From the NCBI RefSeq assembly GCF_964030975.1, contig NZ_CAXIQH010000001.1, positions 1,860,001 to 1,924,000 of the forward strand: a DNA stretch of 64,000 bases, in the 5' to 3' direction. How positions within the stretch are numbered: the stretch's first letter is position 1; each line of letters opens with the position of its first letter. A program made the translations under genes and the position numbers. A model generated the notes under the pieces. It ran no database searches. It was given only the letters and a program-made list of their open reading frames with translations, and had not been told where the DNA came from. The DNA is from Tisiphia sp964030975 (GTDB lineage: Bacteria > Pseudomonadota > Alphaproteobacteria > Rickettsiales > Rickettsiaceae). Shown here piece by piece: positions 1 through 8,003 of the stretch.

Positions 1-116
1 ATTTTATAAATTTGGGTTCCTACTATGCAAGTATCACCGATTAATAAAAAAACTAGTTGAAAAACTATCAGTTATACTATAACATTTCAATTATTAAACG
101 TAATGAATGAATCAAA

Positions 117-1762
117 ATGAAAAAGCCAAAAGTAGCGACCTTAAGTGCTGAGGAACGAGAAGAACTAATCCAGCATATTAAGGCAAATTCATTAACAGGA
201 GATGATCAGCAAGCGGTGATAGAACTTGTGAAATTTTGTAACGAACTAATAGACAAGCTAGCATCATCAAACATCAGTATAAATAAGCTTAAGGAGATGA
301 TGATTGGTTTTAAGGCAGATAACATAAAAAAGATAGTTCAGATTCATTAAAAGAACCACCGAGTGAATCTGATAATAAGAATGGTGGTAATGAAGAAGAG
401 TACGATGAGTCCAAGAAGAGAGATCGCAGTAATTGGCAAGGTAAATATGGATTTGATGATTATCAGGATGCGAATACCAGCTATTTATCTCCTGAGAATT
501 TTTGTAGTGGTGATAGCTGTCCTCACTGTGATAATGGTAAACTCTATAATAGTGAAGCTAGAAAATTGCTACAATTTACAGGTAATGCTCCAATTACAGT
601 CAACAGATATGTAAAGAAAACGTTACGCTGTAATGCTTGCGATTATACAGTTATGAACAATAAGAATATCAACAAATGGACAAATAGTAGCAAAAGTGCA
701 ATAGTGTTACAAAAGACCTACGGTACTCCCTTCTATCGTTTATCTAGGTTGCAAAGTTTAAGCGGGGTTCCTGTATCATATAGCACTCTGTGGCAACAAT
801 ATTTAGATGTTTGGCAAGAAGATGGTGGAGCTGAAATTTACAGGGTATTATTAGAAATGGCTGCCGAATGTAGTTCACTGAACCTTGATGATACTAGAGC
901 CAGGATTTTAGAAATTACTGTAGCCAATAAAAAATTACGAGCTCAAAATAAGAAAGGACGCAGCTGTTATACCACTACTATATGTGCTAAAACTACAAAT
1001 AATGAGGTGATAGTTTTATATTTTACCGGTAATAAGCATGGCGGGGAAAATATTGGTAACGTACTAAAGAATCGTAAGAATAGGACTGATTCTATTCATT
1101 TAATGACTGATGCAAGTAACAATAATAACCCGGTATTATCAGAAGCAGATAAAGAATTACTGGCAATAATAGTGATGATCAATTGTTTGTCACATGGGCA
1201 GAGAAAATTTACAGAGAATGAACCATATTACCCTGAAGAATGCGGATATTTTCTCAAACAGACTGGTGGGATTTACCATAATGAACATCAATGTAAAGAG
1301 ATGAGCCTTGAGGAAAAGCTGAAGTACCATCAGGAACATAGCAGTAAATATATAGAAAACATATATAACAAAATAGACGAATTATTTAACGACAAGAAAG
1401 TTGAGCCTAATAGTAGGTTTGGGCAAGCTATGAAATATTGGTTAAATAATAAAGAAGGTTTGACGCAATTTTTGAAAATTCCAGTTAGCAGTCTTGATAA
1501 TAATTGGGCTGAGAGGTCACTACGTACCATTATTTTACAAAGGAAGAATTCATTATTCTTTAAAACAATCAATAGTGCTGAGATACATAGTGGTCTGTAT
1601 AGTATAGTAAAGACTTGTAGTGAGAACGAGATCAATGCCTTTAAATATTTAAATTGGCTGCAAGAGCAGAGCAGCAAAGCAAAGAAGCATCCTACGAATT
1701 ATACGCCTTTTGCCTATGCAAGATATATAAATAATACGGAATTAATCAAGACAGCAGCTTAA
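117..1762 (+). CDS. tnpC: IS66 transposase TnpC, two frames joined by a likely -1 frameshift
   Basis: This is the DDE transposase of the IS66 element. The first 77 codons (117-350) encode the helical N-terminus. They end in a stop soon after the heptamer A-AAA-AAG at 326-332, which is in the correct phase for -1 slippage (ATA AAA AAG). After a -1 shift the frame stays open to 1762, giving about 548 aa, the usual size for the family. The joined frame carries a zinc-finger-like region (CPHC, then LRCNAC), the first catalytic Asp in NLDDTRARI, a second in LMTDASN and the glutamate in NNWAERSLR. No convincing start or ribosome site precedes the downstream frame, so I read it as one protein. A frozen ancestral frameshift is the alternative. 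The gene converges on tnpB with a 4-nt overlap. Confidence 0.85.
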
Positions 1763-2112
1763 ATGACAGGAAGCCAATCATTAGAGAGTTTGGCAGAACT
1801 AGGATCACCATTATGAATAAGAATATGTAATGTTCTATAGCAAATTTGATAAGATGAATTATCAGATGGGGAAAGTTTTGCCGTAAATTTACCTTTGGAT
1901 AGGCGTTTAGAGCATAACCAAAAGCCTTGACCGTCAAAGGACAAAATTTTAATGGCAGTTCTGTTTTTATTATAGAATAAAAACAAGGAACCATTAAGAG
2001 GGTTGGAAGAAAGTTTTTGTCTGCAAACAGCTATTAAACCATCGATACCCTTACGAAAGTCGATGGCAATAGTGGCAACAAAAATAACTGACTGAGGGGT
2101 TAGTTGCAGCAT
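1759..2112 (-). CDS. tnpB: IS66 accessory protein TnpB (Orf2)
   Basis: A 117-aa protein with the typical TnpB pattern: an N-terminal IDFRKGIDGL segment, then LFLFYNKNRTAIKIL and GFWLCSKRL. TnpB is required for transposition of IS66 elements, but its biochemical role is not established. The length is normal for the family. The start overlaps the end of tnpA by 13 bp, which suggests translational coupling. The stop overlaps the stop of the opposing tnpC by 4 bp. Confidence 0.9.
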   Translation of the reverse strand: MLQLTPQSVIFVATIAIDFRKGIDGLIAVCRQKLSSNPLNGSLFLFYNKNRTAIKILSFDGQGFWLCSKRLSKGKFTAKLSPSDNSSYQICYRTLHILIHNGDPSSAKLSNDWLPVI

Positions 2113-2525
2113 AGAAATGTTTGAATTATGGTTTTTAGCTCTAGTGTTTGAATAATAAGCTTGGTACCATTTGGCTTAATAATGTGGCAAGTGTAGTAAT
2201 TTTGTTTGGGAGTAGCCACAGGATCAGTATCTATAGAATTTACTAGTTGAAATGGGAGAAAATTAATATCGTGTTGTAGAACTTTATTTGAAGTTGAGGT
2301 AGGAGAAGTTTTGAGGGAAGGTTGATGGGCTTGTTGAATTGAACTAATTATTGTTTTATTAATATTGAGATGTTTGGCTATATCTTTGCAAGAATAGTGA
2401 TGGAGTAGCTGGCGAACTAATTCCTTTAGATGGTTTGGTATGGGATCAAACTTGTTAGTTTTAGTTTGACGCCAGGCTTTAAATTGCTGAGCTACTTGCT
2501 CAACAGTAATTGATGGTATTTGCAT
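2100..2525 (-). CDS. tnpA: IS66 accessory protein TnpA-like, helix-turn-helix
   Basis: A 141-aa protein starting at MQIPSITVEQ. I chose this start because the upstream codons of the longer frame lie in the terminal repeat and differ between copies. Residues about 40-65 (YSCKDIAKHLNINKTIISS) look like a helix-turn-helix, as expected for the TnpA regulator/DNA-binding subunit of IS66 elements. The C-terminal half is not recognisable. It is the first gene of the minus-strand pair tnpA-tnpB, so its transcription must start in or near the right terminal repeat. Confidence 0.75.
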   Translation of the reverse strand: MQIPSITVEQVAQQFKAWRQTKTNKFDPIPNHLKELVRQLLHHYSCKDIAKHLNINKTIISSIQQAHQPSLKTSPTSTSNKVLQHDINFLPFQLVNSIDTDPVATPKQNYYTCHIIKPNGTKLIIQTLELKTIIQTFLCCN

Positions 2526-2636
2526 AGTAGGAACCCAAATGTATAAAATAAATTTTATACTAACAAAAAAATTAGATAGAGTTATGCAGTTTTGCTGCAA
2601 GTATACAAACAAAATTATTTTGTCAAAACTTGAGAT

Positions 2637-2716
2637 AGTAGGAACCCAAATTTATAAAATAAATTCATACTACCAAAAAAATTTAATAGAGTTATGCAGT
2701 TTTGCTGCAAGTATAC
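2637..2716. repeat. Solo IS66 left end
   Basis: An inverted copy of the IS66 left terminal repeat with no transposase attached. It matches the left-type sequence (GGTAGTATGAATTTATTTTA on the minus strand) rather than the right-type. It lies 30 bp beyond the right end of copy 1 and is probably all that remains of another copy after deletion. Confidence 0.85.
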
Positions 2717-2972
2717 TAATCTTATAGCTGGAATTTATAATTTTGAACTCTTATGATTACTTTCGAAAGAGGTCTAATATAAAAAATTCCTTTTACAGAA
2801 AGTAGTAAATTATATCATACCAATTTAAAGGACTTATAGGATACTTTTTTAAAAACTATTTTTTCTTTTTATGGAGAGATTTTAGAAGAAACCAAGGAAA
2901 ATAGCCTCTGGAAGCCTTATATCTATAGGGATACAGCCTTATGCCACATTTCTACATAAATGTTGCTAGTTC
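2717..2972. other. Non-coding gap between IS remnants
   Basis: No credible gene in either strand. A short stretch around 2760 (TTTCGAAAGAGGTCTA) is shared with the 3' end of the RelA/SpoT-like gene near 4788, suggesting fragments of an older accessory region. Confidence 0.5.
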
Positions 2973-4602
2973 GTCTCCCCGTCAAAAGTGCAAAAAATTC
3001 AAAAATTAGCACCTTAGCAAAAAATTTTTGTATAAAATTTTAGAGTTTAATTGTTCTGATGTAATTTTTTGATATAAAAAGATGATTTTTAGAAAATTTT
3101 TGCATGACGTTTTGTTAACGATTTTGTAATCGTTTGATTAATTTTCTTTATTTGCTAATTTTTATGTAGAAAAATTTGTTTTGAGCAGGTGATTAGCAAT
3201 ACACCGTAAGTTCAATCCTACAGCGGAAATTAACGGATTTATTATATCTCCTATTACTCCTTTTAAGTAATTTCTGCCAACTCTACCATAATGCTTAAGG
3301 TGTCCTATTATCGGCTCTATAGCACTTCTTCTCTTGATCATTGCCTTATCATCTGAGGATAGCTTCTTCTTGCAATATGGGCTATACACCTTGTCTTTTT
3401 CTTTAAAATTATTCCCCTTATAGCCTAAATCAACAAATGTCCTGGCTATTCCCACTCCTGTTAATTTCTTTACAACCTCTACAGTCTGCGATAATGTATG
3501 ACCATCATATGGATTGCCATGAAATGATTTGGCCGCTAATACAAAATTACCTCGACCACTTACTGCTATCGAAACCTTGTTACCAAACTCATAGGGTTTG
3601 TTTAATTTCCCTTTACCTATGCACTCTACCTCCGGTGCGTGAAAACTATATAATACTTTATTATCCTCCTTATATCGCTCTTTCTCTGCTTTACTCAGTA
3701 TAGATTGTGCCTGAATCTTTTTAATCTTATTTAGTATTTCTTGCTGCTTTAATGACAAACTTAACTTTGTTTTTGCTATTTCTCGCTGACATATTCTTAT
3801 TAAACGACCCAGCAATATCTTTAAATGTTGCATTACCTTCTTACGTTTTTTGGCTTTACTATTATCCTTATATTTCCATAATTTTACTATGTCTTTTTTA
3901 TATTGCTTGGCATATGTCTCATGTAACTTAATGCCTAAAGTATGACATAACTTTACTAGCTCTATTCTTGCCTTATCCATCAAATACACATCATGAGGAT
4001 ACTTAATATTCTTAATTTGTACTGTAGTATCAACGATTATCGATGCTAAGTCTTTTTTTTTAAGCACTCCGACTTTGCAACCAATTCTTGTTAATTCTTT
4101 TAATATCTCATTATATCCTTCTTCCCCTAATATAGCACGAAACCTTCGTATACTAGCTTCTGATATCTCAGCATCTTTCTGCAAATATTCCCAACCACAA
4201 AAATATTGCCAATATACGTTCTCTCTCAGCTCTTCTTCAGCTGCAGCATCTGACAGGTTATACATCGCTTGCAGCATAGTTACTCCAAGTAATAACCTGT
4301 GACATCTGCGATTCCTACCAAATTTCTTGATATTAACATTTGTCAATAACCATTCCTCTAAAACAGTCCAATTTATTAACGATCTTAATTTATATAACTT
4401 GTTATTAGGGTTTAATTCTTCGGTCAATTTATAACCAAAAAGCTGTCCTTGTTTTTGGGATTTTATTATATCTTCTATCGGCATAATTCATACAATCCAT
4501 AAGGTTTCTGCCAATATTATAGCATTTTCTTATGGATTATCTAGATATTTTTACCCGCTAACCATATTATATATTATCCTTCTAGACTTTTGACGGGGAG
4601 AC
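2973..4602. mobile_element. IS5-like element, copy 1, full length
   Basis: A 1630-bp element bounded by inverted GTCTCCCCGTCAAAAG ends, carrying one transposase gene on the minus strand. The element matches those at 15295 and 44907 almost exactly. The flanks (GCTAGTTC and TAACTAAG) do not form a direct repeat, so this copy has probably been rearranged by recombination or deletion after insertion. Confidence 0.9.
3162..4484 (-). CDS. IS5-like DDE transposase
   Basis: A 440-aa transposase. Residues about 30-150 resemble the N-terminal domain of IS5/IS1182-like transposases (MLQAMYNLSDAAAEEELREN). The DDE catalytic core is visible as IIVDTTVQIKN (Asp), FVDLGYKGN (Asp) and RRSAIEPIIGHLK (Glu, with the Y-(2)-R-(3)-E-like spacing of the IS4/IS5 group). 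The protein is identical to the copies at 15413 and 45096, so the element has been active recently. Assignment to a subgroup within IS5 is uncertain. Confidence 0.9.
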   Translation of the reverse strand: MPIEDIIKSQKQGQLFGYKLTEELNPNNKLYKLRSLINWTVLEEWLLTNVNIKKFGRNRRCHRLLLGVTMLQAMYNLSDAAAEEELRENVYWQYFCGWEYLQKDAEISEASIRRFRAILGEEGYNEILKELTRIGCKVGVLKKKDLASIIVDTTVQIKNIKYPHDVYLMDKARIELVKLCHTLGIKLHETYAKQYKKDIVKLWKYKDNSKAKKRKKVMQHLKILLGRLIRICQREIAKTKLSLSLKQQEILNKIKKIQAQSILSKAEKERYKEDNKVLYSFHAPEVECIGKGKLNKPYEFGNKVSIAVSGRGNFVLAAKSFHGNPYDGHTLSQTVEVVKKLTGVGIARTFVDLGYKGNNFKEKDKVYSPYCKKKLSSDDKAMIKRRSAIEPIIGHLKHYGRVGRNYLKGVIGDIINPLISAVGLNLRCIANHLLKTNFST

Positions 4603-4630
4603 TAACTAAGAATCGATCTGATACCAATAG

Positions 4631-4882
4631 CAATTTCTACCATCATATTATGACCGTGGAGAGATATTTATAGATGATTTAAAAATTGCAGAAAAAACTG
4701 GGAGAGCGTTCACTGAAATGTTTTATACTACTAAAAAGCTCTCTCAAGAATCAGCCTCTTGTAACATTAATCCTTCTTATTGTCTCGTTTCGAAAGAGGT
4801 CTATTCCCATTCTTCAAATTATTTGAGTATACATCACGGAAATTGTGACAAAGATTTTCAATTGCTTGCTCATAAGCAATAA
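4631..4882 (+). pseudogene. Possible relic reading frame antisense to the RSH gene end
   Basis: An open frame with no start codon of its own runs from a TAG at 4628 to a TAA at 4880. The first part reads like real protein (YDRGEIFIDDLKIAEKTGR). The second part overlaps the 3' end of the RelA/SpoT-like gene in antisense. I do not recognise the family. It may be the tail of an eroded accessory gene or chance. Confidence 0.25.
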
Positions 4883-5417
4883 GTTCTGGTATAGTCCAAT
4901 TAAACTGAAGGAAAATATCATATGCATTATTTATCTCAGTATTAATACCAACAAACCTCACGTTAGTGAATAACTTTCTTAGCTTTATTTCTTGCGTCTT
5001 TTTATATTCATCATGATTTGCTGTACCAAATTCTGCTATATTATGCATCTCTCTGGTTCGTATCTGTATTTCTATATTACGTCCATAGATATCAACTATA
5101 GCTATGACATGCAATGAACGGTAGCCATTATTCTTAGGATTATCAATATAGTTTTTAGACTTATCTATATTAATAGAATAGATATCATAAATGATATCCA
5201 ATACTTTATAACAATCTTCTTGTTTATCAACTATGACCCTAAAAGCAACTAGGTCAGTTAATTCTTTTAAAGCAATAGTCTTTCGTAATATCTTCTTTAA
5301 AGTAGAATAAGGGTCTTTTAATCTGTAATATATTTCAGCTATTATGTCATGTTCACATAGTTTAGCACTAATAGCCCCTATGATATTAAGTAAATCGTTA
5401 GTATTTGTATCTTGCAT
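4767..5417 (-). CDS. Small RelA/SpoT-type (p)ppGpp synthetase domain protein
   Basis: A stand-alone synthetase domain of the RelA/SpoT family, which makes the alarmone (p)ppGpp from ATP and GDP/GTP in the cytoplasm. Visible motifs in order: RLKDPYSTLKK (nucleotide-binding R-x-K-x-x-x-S-x-x-K), LTDLVAFRVIV, NNGYRSLHV and EIQIRTREMHNIAEFGTANH. There is no HD hydrolase domain and no TGS/ACT regulatory tail, so it is about 216 aa. I prefer the start at MQDTNTN over the earlier ATG at 5477, whose 20-residue extension is not part of the fold. A paralogue lies at 32334-32957. Such split or synthetase-only genes are frequent cargo of the conjugative RAGE elements of Rickettsiales. The C-terminal tail YSNNLKNG matches a small repeat found elsewhere in the window. 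Confidence 0.8.
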   Translation of the reverse strand: MQDTNTNDLLNIIGAISAKLCEHDIIAEIYYRLKDPYSTLKKILRKTIALKELTDLVAFRVIVDKQEDCYKVLDIIYDIYSINIDKSKNYIDNPKNNGYRSLHVIAIVDIYGRNIEIQIRTREMHNIAEFGTANHDEYKKTQEIKLRKLFTNVRFVGINTEINNAYDIFLQFNWTIPELIAYEQAIENLCHNFRDVYSNNLKNGNRPLSKRDNKKD

Positions 5418-5618
5418 AATTGATACTCTAAGTAAACCATGTAGTGAACTTGTTAAAAATATTAGATAAAAAATCAACTAATTATACCATATTGATGGTA
5501 TCAAATAATAACTGGCTTGTCAATTACAAGCAAATTATTATTATCACAGATGATTGACAAATATATTAAATTCAGATATATTTTGTTCCTAAATACAAAC
5601 AATAAATTAGTAGAATTT

Positions 5619-6155
5619 ATGACAAACTGTGTTAAAAAATCATTATTTGTTACAGCCGGTCTTGCCGTAATGGGTTTAGGGTTGTTTTTTGGTAATCCTA
5701 GTAGAGTGGATGCTGCGGTAAAAGAAGGGAGAACATTTTCAGATTGGGTAGTTAAGTGTACCACAAGTGCTGACAAAAAACGGGTTTGTTTTTTGCAGCA
5801 GGTTATTAATTCTACTAAAGATGATAAACAACAAATGTTGGCTATGTATCAAGTAGGCTATTTTGGTAGTGGTAAGGAAAGAAGTTTAAAAATGATCCAA
5901 ATAATTCCTACTGATGTTTCTGTTGTTCCAGGTACGTCTATTATCAGTTCTAAAAAATTAGCTGCTCCAGGTAAATACATTAATTGTACAAAAGATTCTT
6001 GTCAGGCTATTGCTGATATATCAGACAATGATCTTAAAACCATTTTATCAAGTGATGGTAATCCTGTTGTTGGTTTTATGAATTCAGCTGGTCAACAGGT
6101 AAACTTGCCATTTTCTACGAAAGGTCTTGAAGAAGGCTTGAAAGCTTTAAAATAG
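5619..6155 (+). CDS. IalB-family (invasion associated locus B) periplasmic protein
   Basis: A 178-aa protein with an N-terminal signal peptide (KKSLFVTAGLAVMGLGLFF, likely cleaved near VDA-AVKEG) and the IalB hallmark FSDWVVKC followed by a second Cys in KRVCFLQQ. Two more cysteines lie in YINCTKDSCQA. The family is widespread in Alphaproteobacteria and was named from Bartonella. Its role is in the periplasm or envelope, with the biochemical function unclear. I chose the ATG at 5619 because the 34 codons before it in the same frame do not look like signal peptide. A terminator-like hairpin follows. Confidence 0.8.
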   Translation: MTNCVKKSLFVTAGLAVMGLGLFFGNPSRVDAAVKEGRTFSDWVVKCTTSADKKRVCFLQQVINSTKDDKQQMLAMYQVGYFGSGKERSLKMIQIIPTDVSVVPGTSIISSKKLAAPGKYINCTKDSCQAIADISDNDLKTILSSDGNPVVGFMNSAGQQVNLPFSTKGLEEGLKALK

Positions 6156-6178
6156 TAATCTGTTTTGCTTTAAAATTG

Positions 6179-6203
6179 ACTCCACAAATCCTTGCGGAGT
6201 TTT
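6179..6203 (+). terminator. Rho-independent terminator after the ialB-like gene
   Basis: Stem CTCC.CAA pairs with TTG.GGAG around a 4-nt loop, with one mismatch, followed by TTTT. It sits 24 bp after the stop codon of the IalB-like gene. Confidence 0.55.
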
Positions 6204-6239
6204 CATGGGGTGCTAGGAAACTGTCGGAAATAACTAAAG

Positions 6240-6360
6240 TAATTGTAAGTTAAAAGTATGATATAATAGATTGTAAGTTGTCATTCTTAGCAACGGCGGG
6301 AATCTAGATCCCGCACTGAAGCAGGGATAACAAAAAACAGGATTGCTTCGTCATCACTAA
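6240..6360. repeat. Remnant of small palindromic repeats
   Basis: Contains the half-element TTGTCATTCTTAGCAACGG, then CGGGAATCTAGATCCCG and GGATTGCTTCGTC. These pieces occur intact at 23505-23650 and 58705-58855. The rest of the 6156-6664 gap holds the inverted repeat listed next and no gene. Confidence 0.6.
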
Positions 6361-6442
6361 AGTGGAACAACTGTCGAAAGTTAGAAGGTAGAGCGGCTTT
6401 AGAGGTCATCATGGCAGTTTAAAAGTTGCGGGAAAATAACTG

Positions 6443-6620
6443 GCGTCATTGCGAGGAGTGTGTAAGCACGACGAAGCAATCCACTTCTGGTCTTTTGGAT
6501 TGCTTTGTCGCCTAAAGTGGCTCCTCGCAATGACGGTTAGAGATCGGTTTTTTTTCCTTAAATTGGTACATTATGTCGAATTACACTTTCACTACAAAAT
6601 AAAAAATGTAGGATACTATG
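6443..6620. repeat. 178-bp repeat, inverted partner of 10108-10284
   Basis: A palindromic unit (GTCATTGCGAGGAGTGTG to TGGCTCCTCGCAATGAC) followed by about 75 bp of unique-looking sequence ending TGTAGGATACTATG. The whole block recurs in reverse orientation at 10108-10284 with only a few differences. Short reading frames that cross it are not genes. Confidence 0.85.
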
Positions 6621-6664
6621 GATCTTGCCCCACAAGTATTTGTGTAAACAATTCTTGAAATCAT

Positions 6665-7906
6665 TTACTTCATTTTTACCTTTAGTAGTGAGCTGATCTT
6701 TAATAGCAGAAGCAAGGAAGGTATTGTTGTAATAATAATAAATGTAAAAAAGTTTTGCCATCCGAATTGGACTACAATATATCCTGAAAGAGCAGGAAAA
6801 ATCGATCTCGAAAATCCCATCATAGAAGAGAAAAATGAATATTGTGTAGCACGAAATTTACCTTGACAGATTGAAGCAATAAAAGCAATGTAGGCTGTCA
6901 TAGTCATTCCCCCAGTCACACTTTCAAAGCCTGTAGTAATAAAGAATAATGGTAAATTTTTGCCATATATCTCTTGTAGAATAAATAAGGTATGTGCTAT
7001 GGCATGAATTACCCCAAATATCAGTAAACTATCCAGGATATTCTTTTTTCTCATCACTGAGCTAGCTATTAGTCCGCCAATTATTGCAGATGTTATGCCA
7101 AAAAATTTCCCTGCACTAGCTATTTCAAATTCGTTATAGCCAATATGCATTAAGAAAGGGTTAATCATCATACTAATAAAATCATCTGGTAATCTATATA
7201 AAATCAAGAAAATTATTATTAAAAAAATTAAAGAAAAAGATCCTACAGGTCTCAAGATATTTTGTACAAAGTTTGAAATATTTACCTTATGATCTGGATA
7301 TGTTTGGAGAATTAAGTCATGTTTTAATTGTAAGATACTCACAGCTAAAATAGCAGAAAAAACAAGTACAGAAATGGCAAAGATTTTATATATATTATTC
7401 CACCCCAAGTAGCTTGATAGATAGATAGCTCCGGAGCCTGATATTAGCATACCGATGCGATAGCCAAAAATATAAATGCCAGAAGCTGCTCCTTGAGATT
7501 CTTTTGCAATAATTTCGGTTCTAAGGGCTCCTAGGACAGTATCTTTAGCTGAACTTAAAAATGATATTATCAAGCCTACTAGTGCAAACAACATTAGACT
7601 ATGATGAGGATTCATGGTACTTAAAAGAAAAATAGCAAATGCTAACAAAATCTGGATCAAACAAATCCAAGATAATCTATGACCAAGTAGTTTACTTAAC
7701 CAACCTAACTGTGTAGTATCAAAAATAGGAGCCCATAAAAAATTGATAGAATAAGGTATTACGATAACAGCAAACATCCCAATGGATTGTAAGTCAATAT
7801 TCTCCTTGGCAAGCCAATAGTTTAAAGTATTACCTGTAATCATTAAGGTAAATCCGCTGGTTAGACCAAACAACCAAATAACGAATAATTTTAAAGGAGT
7901 TAACAT
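6665..7906 (-). CDS. ampG: AmpG-like MFS permease
   Basis: A 413-aa integral membrane protein with about 12 hydrophobic segments. It resembles AmpG, the inner-membrane permease that imports anhydro-muropeptides for cell-wall recycling. The N-terminus (GNTLNYWLAKENIDLQSIG), the loop FLWAPIFDTTQLGWLSKLLG and the stretch SSAKDTVLGALRTEI match the AmpG subgroup rather than sugar or drug transporters. Rickettsiae carry several AmpG paralogues whose substrates are not all known, so the muropeptide role is inferred. The length is typical. The gene stands alone, followed on the same strand by no close partner. Confidence 0.8.
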   Translation of the reverse strand: MLTPLKLFVIWLFGLTSGFTLMITGNTLNYWLAKENIDLQSIGMFAVIVIPYSINFLWAPIFDTTQLGWLSKLLGHRLSWICLIQILLAFAIFLLSTMNPHHSLMLFALVGLIISFLSSAKDTVLGALRTEIIAKESQGAASGIYIFGYRIGMLISGSGAIYLSSYLGWNNIYKIFAISVLVFSAILAVSILQLKHDLILQTYPDHKVNISNFVQNILRPVGSFSLIFLIIIFLILYRLPDDFISMMINPFLMHIGYNEFEIASAGKFFGITSAIIGGLIASSVMRKKNILDSLLIFGVIHAIAHTLFILQEIYGKNLPLFFITTGFESVTGGMTMTAYIAFIASICQGKFRATQYSFFSSMMGFSRSIFPALSGYIVVQFGWQNFFTFIIITTIPSLLLLLKISSLLKVKMK

Positions 7907-8003
7907 AAGTATCTATTGGGAAAAAAACATAATACAATAATAACTTTTTCTATACAAGTTAGATTCTATACCCTATATATTCTAAGATATGCCATTAAAA
8001 CAC

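Larger units (their letters stand above)
1..2606. mobile_element. IS66-family element, copy 1 (left end cut by window edge)
   Basis: The first bases match the inner part of the left terminal repeat seen complete at 17049 and 28565, so about 50 bases of the left end lie outside the window. The right end finishes at 2606 with the tip GTTTTGCTGCAAGTATAC. The two ends are imperfect inverted repeats of about 90 bp, long for an insertion sequence. The element has tnpC on the plus strand and tnpB and tnpA on the minus strand, so the genes converge. In the IS66 elements I know of, the three genes run in one direction. No target duplication can be checked here because the left flank is missing. Confidence 0.9.

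Noticed and set aside
363..614. 83-codon frame after the IS66 N-terminal ORF
   Set aside because: It is the wrong frame across the tnpC linker; the -1 frame over the same bases gives the conserved zinc-finger region.
3437..3703. 88- and 75-codon frames antisense to the IS5-like transposase
   Set aside because: They recur in every copy because the transposase does; no features of a protein.
5501..5776. 91-codon minus-strand frame overlapping the ialB-like gene
   Set aside because: Antisense shadow of the signal-peptide region; no support.
6449..6658. Short plus-strand frame near 6.5 kb
   Set aside because: It is created by the hairpin repeat; the same sequence occurs inverted at 10.2 kb.
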